Under the pieces are notes generated by a model. The model made no database searches and was not told the origin of the DNA. It was given only the letters and a program-made list of their open reading frames with translations. From NCBI GenBank assembly GCA_046350115.1, contig JAXMAZ010000025.1, positions 1 to 64,000 on the forward strand: 64,000 bases of DNA, written 5' to 3'. The position numbers were made by a program, and so were the translations under genes. Shown one piece after another: positions 1 through 7,465 of this stretch (position 1 is the first letter of the stretch; each line of letters begins with the position of its first letter). The stretch comes from JAXMAZ01 sp046350115 (GTDB lineage: Bacteria > Planctomycetota > Planctomycetia > Gemmatales > Gemmataceae).

Positions 1-46
1 CGGAGAGGGGGAGGACCGTCCGGAAGCCCGGGTGGGCGGTTGCCCC

Positions 47-76
47 TTGCCGCCCCGCCGGATTAGCCGATATGAT
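47..76 (+). promoter_or_regulatory. Putative sigma-70-type promoter
   Basis: A TTGCCG box at 47-52 and a TATGAT box at 71-76 are separated by 18 bases. The start codon of the zinc-ribbon gene follows about 50 bases downstream. The assignment rests on consensus match only. Confidence 0.4.
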
Positions 77-129
77 CGGACAGTTCCTCCAGTGTCTCCC
101 GCCCGCGCCGCCCCAAAGGCCGACCCCCC

Positions 130-1452
130 ATGCCGTTCGACACCCGCTGTCCGGAGTGCCAGGCGAAACTCACCCTGGACGCCGCCCCGGCCCCCGGCAC
201 CCCGGTCGAGTGCCCGCGGTGCGGCAGCACGTTCGTCCCGCCCCGCAAAAAGAAGAAGGACAAGCCGGCGGCCGGCGACGCCAAGCCGAAGCCGCCCGGG
301 GTGCCCAAGAAGAAGAAGGCCAAGAAGAAGAAGACCAACCCGGTCATCCTGCTGCTGGCCATCGGGCTGGGGTTCGTCGGCCTGATCGGGGTCGGCGGGC
401 TGATGTTCTACTTCCTGAACAAGTCCGGCAAGGTGGAGGAGATGCTGGCCCAGGTGCCGGCCGACTTCAACTGGGCGCGGGGGGTGAACGTCGGCCAACT
501 GGCCAAGTACCCCGGGTACGGGCTGGAGGTGGAGAAGTACAACACCGCGGAGGTGAAGGCGGGGGTGGGCCACCTGGCCAAGTCCCTCAACCGCGACCCG
601 GACTCGTTCCTCGACTACCTGATCATCTCCCGGAACAAGCCGGACCGGGGGGCCGGCGGGCAGGTGTACGTGCTGCGGACGATGAAGTCGTTCGCCCCGG
701 CCAAGATGGTCGAGGAGACGGGCGCCTTGCCCGGCCCCGGCGGGGTCGGGTACAAGCTGCCGGGGGCGGCCGGCATCCTGGACGGGGCGGTCGTCTTCTT
801 CCCCAGCCCCCGGCTGGTGGTGGTGGTGCCGGCCGGGGCCGCCCAGGCCGACACCGCCCGCGGGGTGGCCGCCGCCGGGGCGGACAAGAAGGCGTCCTTC
901 GCCGCCTCCCTGAACGACACCGGCCGGGTGGTCGCCCGGGGGAGCATCTGGCTGCTGGTCCGGGCGACCGGCGGGCTGAAGACGTACCCGGGGGCGCTGG
1001 TGGCCGGGGTGGACCAGGACTTCAAGAAGCTGGTGGACTCGGCCAAGACGGCCCCGGCGTTCGGCATGTGGACCACCCCCGGCGGCGGGGGGGTGCGGTT
1101 CGGGGCCGCCCTGGAGTGCGGGTCGAGCAAGGACGCGGCCGACCTGGTCACGTACTTCAAGACCGGCCCGCTGGGTAAAGGGGACGAGTCCGAGCCGACC
1201 AACCAGCTCAAGTCGGCACTGGCCGGGGTGTCCGAGAAGAAGCTGTGGTCGGAGATGATGCAGCAGATGGACTACCGGTCGAAGGGGGCGTGCGCGTACC
1301 TCGTGACCACCCTGACCGAGGACCGGGCCAAGGGCATGATGGGCACGTTCAACAACCCGAACCTGGCGACCGACTCGACGTCGTTCAGCGGGCAGGGGGG
1401 CCAGCCGCCCGGCCGGGCCGGGCTGGCCGGGGCGGGCGGGCCGGGCGGCTGA
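130..1452 (+). CDS. Zinc-ribbon, Lys-rich, single-pass membrane protein
   Basis: A 440-residue protein whose enzymatic role is not recognised. The N-terminus has two CxxC pairs (Cys7/Cys10 and Cys28/Cys31), a typical zinc ribbon. A stretch of mostly Lys and Pro follows (about residues 38-70), then one hydrophobic segment (about 73-98, containing VILLLAIGLGFVGLIG). The C-terminal part of about 340 residues is probably on the far side of the membrane. It contains RxxxVxxxAK-like mixed alpha/beta sequence and ends in a Gly/Gln-rich tail. Planctomycete genomes hold many proteins with this zinc-ribbon, basic linker and transmembrane layout; that the soluble domain senses or binds something outside the cytoplasm is inference. 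The start is the ATG before MPFDTRCPEC. It is convergent with the next gene. Confidence 0.8.
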   Translation: MPFDTRCPECQAKLTLDAAPAPGTPVECPRCGSTFVPPRKKKKDKPAAGDAKPKPPGVPKKKKAKKKKTNPVILLLAIGLGFVGLIGVGGLMFYFLNKSGKVEEMLAQVPADFNWARGVNVGQLAKYPGYGLEVEKYNTAEVKAGVGHLAKSLNRDPDSFLDYLIISRNKPDRGAGGQVYVLRTMKSFAPAKMVEETGALPGPGGVGYKLPGAAGILDGAVVFFPSPRLVVVVPAGAAQADTARGVAAAGADKKASFAASLNDTGRVVARGSIWLLVRATGGLKTYPGALVAGVDQDFKKLVDSAKTAPAFGMWTTPGGGGVRFGAALECGSSKDAADLVTYFKTGPLGKGDESEPTNQLKSALAGVSEKKLWSEMMQQMDYRSKGACAYLVTTLTEDRAKGMMGTFNNPNLATDSTSFSGQGGQPPGRAGLAGAGGPGG

Positions 1453-1488
1453 CCCCGGGCAGGCGTGACAGTCAGCAGCCGGGAACGG

Positions 1489-1920
1489 TCAGGGGTGTCG
1501 AACGTCAGCCCAGGCCTTGTAGTCGGCCGCCGTTCCCACGACGCACAAATGGAACCCCGCGGCGTTCGCCCCGCTGTACCGAAGGGCGACGCCCCCTTCG
1601 GGCGGTGGTGGGCCGCCGTTAGCGACCGGTATGACGGCCCCGTCCGCGTAAGCGACAGACACCGAATGCCAACCGGTGTACGGCCCCTCGCCCCGCACGC
1701 GCAGCGTGCCAGCTTGGGGTACGGTGACGACGCACCGCCCGGCGTCGACCGGCTGTTCGACCCCGTCCGGAATTCGGGTGTACACCCGGAACTCGCCGCG
1801 GAAGCCGACCGGCAGAACGTAATGTACGTGCCGGACCGTCGGGCGAGACCCGACCGACACCGTTGAACCGACGAGCAGCAGGAGCCCCCCCGCGGCGAGG
1901 CCGGCGACCGTCTTCCGCAT
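1489..1920 (-). CDS. Small exported or membrane-anchored hypothetical protein
   Basis: A 143-residue protein starting MRKTVAGLAAGGLLLLVGS, which is a basic n-region plus a hydrophobic stretch consistent with a signal peptide or anchor. The mature part is beta-rich, with alternating Val/Arg/Tyr and no catalytic motif I recognise. The ATG at 1920 was chosen because the longer frame upstream merely shadows the DUF72 gene. It lies 68 bases downstream of the DUF72 gene on the same strand and could be cotranscribed. The family is unknown. Confidence 0.65.
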   Translation of the reverse strand: MRKTVAGLAAGGLLLLVGSTVSVGSRPTVRHVHYVLPVGFRGEFRVYTRIPDGVEQPVDAGRCVVTVPQAGTLRVRGEGPYTGWHSVSVAYADGAVIPVANGGPPPPEGGVALRYSGANAAGFHLCVVGTAADYKAWADVRHP

Positions 1921-1988
1921 GGCACCAGCCCTGTCCACCTGGTGAGCCCGGCCCGTCCTTAACCGCACCCGCGTCCCGGGGGCAACCG

Positions 1989-2825
1989 TCACCCGATCTC
2001 GTCGAACAGCCCCTTCTGGACGGTGGCGGCCGGCGGCCGGGCCAGTTCCACCCCCGGCACCCCGGCCATCCGGGCCGTCAGCGCCCGGGCGCTGGTGATG
2101 GCTTGGGTGCCGACGCAGTTGTTGAACACGATCACCGCCCGCTCCGCCCCGCCGGCCGCCGCAGATACCAGGGCATCCGCCCACCGGTCCAGTTCCTCCG
2201 GCGGGTAGTCGTAGTCGTACCGGGCCGGCCCGCCGGCGTACCAGGCAGCCGGGTCGCGGCCGTGCAGCCGGGCGTACACCTCCGGCCCGTAGCACCGCGG
2301 CCCGTCCGGGAACAGTTGCGGCAACTCCGGCGGCACCCCCACCCCGACGACCGTCAGCCGGTGCGTGCCGGCCCAGTCCGGCAGGGCCGGCACGTCCCAG
2401 GAGACGTGGCGGAACTCGACCGCCAACGGGAACGGGTCCAGTTCCCGGCGGACCCGCACCACCCAGTCCCGGTTGGCCGGCAGGTTCTTGAACGACTCGG
2501 CGAACTGGGCCACCAGCCCGAGCAGCGTCCCGTGGGCGGCGACCGCCTCGGCCGCCTGCCGGAAGGCGGGCAGTTCTGCCGGGTCGAACCCGTGGCTGGC
2601 GGACTTCGGCACCTTCAGGCTGAACCCGAACCCGGCCGGCACCTGGCCGCACATCCGCTCGGCCTGGGCCGGGGTCGGCGGGCGGTAGAACGAGCTGTTC
2701 ACCTCGACCATCGGGAAGTGGCGGGCGTAGAAGGCCAGCCGCCCGGCGGCCGGGACGCCCGGCGGGTAGAACCCGCCGACCCAGTCCGGGTAGGAGTACC
2801 CGGCGGTACCGATCCACAGCTTCAT
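1989..2825 (-). CDS. DUF72 family protein (YecE-like TIM barrel)
   Basis: A 278-residue protein beginning MKLWIGTAGYSYPDWVG. The IGTAGYSYPDW opening, FYARHFPMVEVNSSFYR and the VFNNCVGTQAI block near the C-terminus are hallmarks of the DUF72/COG1801 family, which folds as a TIM barrel and has no settled biochemical role. The length is normal for the family. The ATG at 2825 is correct because it puts the family's conserved first strand at residue 2. A palindromic repeat element begins about 37 bases upstream of the start, so the promoter is either inside or beyond that element. Confidence 0.9.
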   Translation of the reverse strand: MKLWIGTAGYSYPDWVGGFYPPGVPAAGRLAFYARHFPMVEVNSSFYRPPTPAQAERMCGQVPAGFGFSLKVPKSASHGFDPAELPAFRQAAEAVAAHGTLLGLVAQFAESFKNLPANRDWVVRVRRELDPFPLAVEFRHVSWDVPALPDWAGTHRLTVVGVGVPPELPQLFPDGPRCYGPEVYARLHGRDPAAWYAGGPARYDYDYPPEELDRWADALVSAAAGGAERAVIVFNNCVGTQAITSARALTARMAGVPGVELARPPAATVQKGLFDEIG

Positions 2826-2861
2826 CGGTGTCCTGTTGCGGGGATCCCGCGGCGGTTCCAT

Positions 2862-3037
2862 CCGATCTCGGTGGCGGCGTCCAGGGGAGGGCGAGGCTCC
2901 TGCCGAGCCGGGCAGCCTGCGACAACGGCAGGAAGTCACACTCGGCGGCGGCGTCAGGCTACGGGTTTCAGTCAGCGACCCAGGTAGCCCGGCTCGGCAG
3001 GAGCCTCGCCCTCCCCGGACGCCGCCACCGAGATCGG
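2862..3037. repeat. Palindromic element, GAGGCTCCTGCCGAGCC family, copy A
   Basis: Two arms of about 51 bases, 2862-2913 and 2987-3037, are near-perfect reverse complements. The core of each arm is GGGAGGGCGAGGCTCCTGCC or its complement. The central loop is about 73 bases. It fills most of the 432-base gap between the DUF72 gene and the membrane protein that starts at 3258. Related copies lie at 7284-7418 and 33703-33838. No open reading frame or transposase is inside, so it looks like a non-autonomous element. Confidence 0.85.
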
Positions 3038-3257
3038 CAGAGCGGTCCGTGCGGGAGGTCAATCCCGGCGCACCGGCCGGATTCACGCCGTACAATTCAT
3101 AGTCCGCCGGCCCGCCCGCTTGAGGGAAACCGGCGGCCGATGGCCGGGCCGGGTGGGAAACTGGTCCGGGTCTGCCGGCCGGGACGACCGCCCGGCCCGG
3201 CGCAGCGGGTTCCGCCCGGTATCCGGTTTGGCGGCCGTCCGACGGTGTGCTGAGATT

Positions 3258-5084
3258 ATGGACATGAAGCTGCTCGCCGCCGTCCTGCCGTCCGTCCGCC
3301 GCCTGGTGCCGACCGGGCACGCCCCGGTGACGGTGGTGTTCGCCGCCCTGCTGGTCGGGCTGGAGCTGTTCGGCCGGGCGGCCGCCGCCACCGACTGGCA
3401 GGACGGGCTGGCCGCCATCGCCCTGCTCGGCGGGATCGGGCTGGTGGCCGCCCGGCACCGCCGCCAGCCGGTCCCGTGGGTCGGCTGGCTGGCCCGCCGG
3501 GCCGGGCAGGTGGCCGGGGCGGTGGACCGGGCGTGGTTCGAGATCGGCCAGGACTTCCGCGGCACCCCGCCGCTGCCGGCCCGGGTGCCGCCGGCCGTCT
3601 GGGGGCTGCTGGCGGGCAGCCTGACCTGGGGGGTGCTGGCCGCCGCACTGTGGGCCGCCTTCCCGGACGGCTGGCGGGGGCCGGCCGCCCGGGCCAGCTA
3701 CCTGCTCTACCTGGTCGTCCTGATCGCCGTCTGGGCCGGGCTGATGGCGGTCACGTTCGTCGGCCTCTTGGCCGTGGTCCGGGTGTTCGGCGACCAGTTG
3801 CGGGCGATCGTCCGGCCGGGCGACCGGCGGGGGCTGGAACTGGCCCTGGTCGCCGGGTACGTGCTGACCGTGTCGGCCGTCGGGTACTTCGTCCCGGTGG
3901 CGGCCGTACTCGGGCTGTGCGGCGTCGTGGCGGCCGGAACGCTGGCTCTGGCGGCCCGGGCCGGGCGGGACGGCGGGCCGGGCTTGCTGTGGCGGAACGG
4001 GGCCGGCCGGCCGGTGTACGCCATCCCGCAGTGGCGGCTGGTGCTCGGCGGGGTCGGGCTGGCGGCGGTCGACGTCGCCGCCCTGCTGGTGACGGCGTGC
4101 GGCGGCCGGCTGCTCACCCCGGTCGCCGCCGACGACCCGATGTACGTGACCGCCACCCTCGGCACCGTGGCCGCCTGGACCCTGCCCGGGCTGGTGGCCG
4201 CCGGCGGGGCGCTGTTACTCGCGGTCTGGCGGACCGACCCGGCCCGCCGCACCCCGCCGACCGTCACCCTCTGGGGCGTCGGCCGGCCGGACGGCGAGCT
4301 GAAGCGGGCGGCGGCGGTGATCGCCGGCTGGGGGTGGACCGCCCGCATCGCCCCGGGCAAGCCGCCGGCCGGGCAGGTCGGCATCGAACTGGTGGCGGAC
4401 GCCGACTCCCAGGCGACCGAGTTCGACCCCCGCTGGCCGCTCAAGGTGAGCCTGGCGGATCTGCACGCCGGGGCCGTCCGGGACCGGCTGGCCCGGCGGG
4501 ACGAGATCCAGGTCCGGCGGCAGGCGGTCCGCGGCGTCGAGACGCTGTTCAAGCGGGCGGTCGCCGACCGCACGCGGCGGGGCGGCGGGTACGTGTTCGC
4601 CCCGCACTGGTGGTTCCAGGCCGGGCTGGAGCGGCACGAGCCGGACGCCGGCCGGCCCGACGCCACCCCGCCGAAGCTGGCCGGCCCGCCGTTCGGGTGG
4701 GTGTTCCCGGCCCGGGTCCGGCAGCACTTCCACCAGGTGTTCCGGGCGGTCCAGGTGGACATCGTGTACATCGAGGACGGGGTCAGCCACCGGTCGGTGG
4801 TGAAGGTGCTGCGGGCCTTGTTCGAGCTGTACGACGTGCACGCCGGGCGGAAGAAGGCGGACGACCACTTCTTCCAGGGCATTCCGAAGGTGAAGGTGAT
4901 GGTCCACGAGTACGCCCCGGCCGGCAGGCGGTTCCGGGTGACCGGGTACAAGGAGCCGAAGTTCGACGAGCTGACCCGGGCGCGGGTGCTGCACATCTTC
5001 CCGGACCACGGTGGCAGCGAGGTGGACGTGGACGTGCCGTTCGACTTCAGCACCGAACCGAGTCCCGCGCTCGGGATCGGGTGA
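3258..5084 (+). CDS. Polytopic membrane protein with C-terminal soluble domain
   Basis: A protein of about 608 residues. The N-terminal 360 residues carry six to eight hydrophobic segments, for example VVFAALLVGLELFG, VWGLLAGSLTWGVLAAALW and LALVAGYVLTVSAVGYFVP. The remaining 250 residues are charged and likely cytoplasmic, rich in Arg, His and Asp, with no enzyme motif I can assign. Two in-frame ATGs occur at 3258 and 3264. The longer frame upstream reads through the repeat element's right flank and is unlikely to be translated. A TACAAT hexamer at 3091-3096 is a possible -10 box but has no good partner. Function is unknown; the build resembles a membrane sensor or assembly factor. Confidence 0.75.
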   Translation: MDMKLLAAVLPSVRRLVPTGHAPVTVVFAALLVGLELFGRAAAATDWQDGLAAIALLGGIGLVAARHRRQPVPWVGWLARRAGQVAGAVDRAWFEIGQDFRGTPPLPARVPPAVWGLLAGSLTWGVLAAALWAAFPDGWRGPAARASYLLYLVVLIAVWAGLMAVTFVGLLAVVRVFGDQLRAIVRPGDRRGLELALVAGYVLTVSAVGYFVPVAAVLGLCGVVAAGTLALAARAGRDGGPGLLWRNGAGRPVYAIPQWRLVLGGVGLAAVDVAALLVTACGGRLLTPVAADDPMYVTATLGTVAAWTLPGLVAAGGALLLAVWRTDPARRTPPTVTLWGVGRPDGELKRAAAVIAGWGWTARIAPGKPPAGQVGIELVADADSQATEFDPRWPLKVSLADLHAGAVRDRLARRDEIQVRRQAVRGVETLFKRAVADRTRRGGGYVFAPHWWFQAGLERHEPDAGRPDATPPKLAGPPFGWVFPARVRQHFHQVFRAVQVDIVYIEDGVSHRSVVKVLRALFELYDVHAGRKKADDHFFQGIPKVKVMVHEYAPAGRRFRVTGYKEPKFDELTRARVLHIFPDHGGSEVDVDVPFDFSTEPSPALGIG

Positions 5085-5118
5085 GTAATCAATCAGTCGC
5101 GTAGCGGGGCCGCCAACG

Positions 5119-5150
5119 GCGGTCCGGGTCCGGCCGGAGGCCGGACCGCT
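5119..5150. terminator. Hairpin between convergent genes, probable bidirectional terminator
   Basis: The sequence GGCGGTCCGG at 5119-5128 pairs with CCGGACCGCT near 5141-5150, and a second inner pairing (GTCCGGCC/GGCCGGAC) is possible. It sits in the 77-base gap between the converging genes that end at 5084 and 5162. There is no T-run, so intrinsic termination is not certain. Confidence 0.5.
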
Positions 5151-5161
5151 AACGCACCCGT

Positions 5162-6129
5162 TTACGACGACCGCTGCCCGACCAGATACCCCGCCGCCAG
5201 GGCCGCCCCAGCCGCGGCAAGCACCACCGGTGCCGACGGCCCGACCGCCGGCGGCACGCTCACCCGCCCGTCCCCGGTCATCCGGGCCGGCCGGCGGACG
5301 TACCGCCCGTCGCTCGGCACCGCCTCCTGCTCGAACCGGGCGGCCAGCCGGTTCAACTGGTGCCGCATCCGCTCGCCGTGCATCGGGACGCCGTGCCCGG
5401 TGGCCAGCGTCTCGGGCCGCAGGGCCGCCAGCTTCCGCGCCGACTCCGCGGCCGCCACCCAGTCGATGGTGAAGTACGCCGGCGGGCCGCTCACCACCTT
5501 CGGCTTGAACGCCGCCGCCAGCGCCGACTCCTGTCGGGTGGTGACGACCGCGTCCCCGGCGATGAGCGTCCGGTCGCTGTCGCGGAACAGGGAGACGTGG
5601 CCGGGGGCGTGGCGTCCGCGGCTGCGGACCGAGATCGCCAGCCGGCCGCCCCGGGGACGGTGCCGTCGGCCGGCAGGGCGGACACCCGGCGGCCCAGGTC
5701 GACCCCGGCCCGGCTGTACAGCGGGGACATCAGGGCCATCAGCCCGCCGCCGACCCACGGGTCGGGCGGCGGGTAGTCGGCCCGGCCGGTCAGGAACGGC
5801 AGTTCCAGCGGGTGCGCGACCACCGGCGCGTCCCACGCCTCGGCCAGCTCCTGGAGCGCCCCGACGTGGTCGAAATGGCCGTGGGTCAGGACGATGGCCG
5901 CCGGCCGGGCGTTCGGCCCGAACCGCTCGGCCGCGGCCGACCGGATGCGATGTCCGGACAGACTTAACCCGGCGTCCACCAACACCCACCCGCGGTCCCC
6001 GGCCCCCGGCCGGCCGAGTAGGTACACGTTGACGATCGACAGTGGCACGCACGCCACCCCGTCCGCCACCGCCACCTCACCGCCGGCCGCGCTGGCCGCC
6101 CGCACCCGGTTCGCTTCTGCCAGTTGCAT
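5162..6129 (-). pseudogene. Metallo-beta-lactamase fold hydrolase, frameshifted
   Basis: The gene reads in two frames. The first part, from the ATG at 6129 to about 5640, opens MQLAEANRV and contains the metal-binding THGHFDHVG motif. The second part, from about 5650 to 5162, contains APGHVSLFRD and the GDAVV and TGHGVPMHG motifs and ends in a hydrophobic segment. Together they make the complete family signature (HxHxDH, H, D, H). One extra G in the CCCCGGGG run near 5643-5654 would rejoin the frames and give 322 residues. It is therefore either a recent frameshift or a base-call error. The substrate is unknown; MBL-fold enzymes of this type hydrolyse thioesters, lactones or phosphodiesters. 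It is divergent from the cupin/HAD pair. Confidence 0.8.
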
Positions 6130-6229
6130 GGGTCCGCCCTCCGTTTCCCGGTGACGGTGGCAATGGCCGTGCCGCCGGCCGGTACGCCCGTTGCATGGCC
6201 CCGACCTCTCGCCCCCAGAGGACGACGCG

Positions 6230-6580
6230 ATGGCGGACACGACGGTGACGAAGGTGGACTCCCGGCACTCCCCGCACGGGCCGGGCGGGGTCAAGTACCT
6301 GGCCGCCTCGACCCAGGTCGGGATGCGACTGTGGGAGGAGGAGCCGGCCGGGGAGGCGAAGCCGGACGCCCGCCGGGAGTACGAGACGGTCGGGTACGTG
6401 ATCCGCGGCCGGGCCGAGCTGACCGTCGAGGGGCAGACGGTGAAGCTCGGCCCAGGGGACTCGTGGGCGGTGCCGAAGGGGGCGGCCCACAGCTACCGCA
6501 TCCTGGAGCCGTTCACCGCGGTCGAGGCCACCCACCCGCCGGCGTTCGTCGGCGGCCGGGACCGGGGGGCCGGGGCGTGA
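6230..6580 (+). CDS. Cupin domain protein
   Basis: A 116-residue single-domain cupin. The conserved core reads YETVGYVIRGRAELTVEG, then a Gly-Pro-Gly-Asp turn (LGPGDSWAVPKGAAHSYR) with a metal-ligand-like His, then a C-terminal strand with AVEATHPPAF. Cupins of this size bind a metal and act as small isomerases, dioxygenases or ligand sensors; the sequence does not say which. The ATG at 6230 is preceded by an AGAGG sequence about 8 bases upstream. Its stop overlaps the GTG start of the HAD gene in a GTGA arrangement, so the two are translationally coupled. Confidence 0.85.
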   Translation: MADTTVTKVDSRHSPHGPGGVKYLAASTQVGMRLWEEEPAGEAKPDARREYETVGYVIRGRAELTVEGQTVKLGPGDSWAVPKGAAHSYRILEPFTAVEATHPPAFVGGRDRGAGA

Positions 6581-7245
6581 CCACACGGGGCGTCATCCTG
6601 GACCTGGACGGCACCCTGGTGGACACCAACGGCCGGCACGTCGAGGCCTGGCGGCGGGCGTTCGCCCGGTTCGGGTACGACGTCCCGGCCGCCCGCATCG
6701 GCCCGCAGATCGGCAAGGGCGGGGACCAACTGGTGCCCGCGCTGATCGGGGCGGAGGCGGCCGACCGGGACGGGGAACAGTTGCGGGAGGAGCACGGCCG
6801 GCAGTTCGTGGCCATCGCCGCGGCGGAGGCGATCCCGGTGTTCCCCGGGGCGGTCGAGCTGATCGAGGCGCTGAAGCGGCGGGGGGTGCAGACCGCCCTG
6901 GCCACCAGCAGCAACGACAAGCACCTGACGGCGACGTTCCGCAGCTGCGGGGTGGACTTCGCCGACCTGGTGGACGAGCGGACCACGGCGGACGACGCCG
7001 ACGCCAGCAAGCCGGCCCCGGACCTGGTCCACGCGGCGCTGGCCAAGCTGGGGTTGGCGGCCGGCGAGTGCGCGATGCTCGGCGACACCCCGTATGACGG
7101 CGAGGCGGCCGGCAAAGCCGGGGTGCGGTTCTGGGCGGTGCGGTGCGGCGGGTTCCCGGAGGAGGTGCTGAAGGCGGCCGGGGCGGCGGTCGTGCTGCAA
7201 GACCCGGCCGAGGTGTACGCCAGCCTGGACCGGCTGCTGGGATGA
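6577..7245 (+). CDS. HAD family hydrolase (subfamily IA phosphatase/phosphomutase-like)
   Basis: A 222-residue protein. Motif I is DLDGTLVDT near residue 8. The following alpha-helical cap domain is the beta-phosphoglucomutase/phosphoglycolate-phosphatase type. Motif II is the ATSSN region, motif III the Lys in SKPAPD, and motif IV GDTPYD. It should hydrolyse or transfer phosphate from a small organic phosphate through an Asp intermediate. The GTG at 6577 overlaps the stop of the cupin gene, which fixes both the start and the operon. The true substrate cannot be read from the sequence. Confidence 0.9.
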   Translation: MTTRGVILDLDGTLVDTNGRHVEAWRRAFARFGYDVPAARIGPQIGKGGDQLVPALIGAEAADRDGEQLREEHGRQFVAIAAAEAIPVFPGAVELIEALKRRGVQTALATSSNDKHLTATFRSCGVDFADLVDERTTADDADASKPAPDLVHAALAKLGLAAGECAMLGDTPYDGEAAGKAGVRFWAVRCGGFPEEVLKAAGAAVVLQDPAEVYASLDRLLG

Positions 7246-7283
7246 CTCCCAGCAACGGCTCAAGCCCACGTCAGCGAGCGGAA

Positions 7284-7418
7284 CCGGGGAGGGGGGGGCT
7301 CCTGCCGAGCCGCCAGCCCGCGGCAACGACCGGAAGCAATACCAGCGGTAGCCACCGAACGTGGGTGGCGGCCAGCCGGGCAGGGAGCGCGGCTCGGCAG
7401 GAGCCTCGCCCTCCCCCG
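7284..7418. repeat. Palindromic element, GAGGCTCCTGCCGAGCC family, copy B
   Basis: The left arm at about 7286-7312 (containing GCTCCTGCCGAGCCG) pairs with the right arm at about 7390-7418 (containing CGGCTCGGCAGGAGC). The inner loop begins CCAGCCCGCGGCAACG, which is shared with copy C at 33703. It occupies the gap between the HAD gene and ubiD, which converge here. The left arm has lost a few bases in a G run relative to the other copies. Confidence 0.8.
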
Positions 7419-7465
7419 GACGCGGCCGCCGGCATGGTCCGATGTGCGAGACCGGCGAAGCCGAG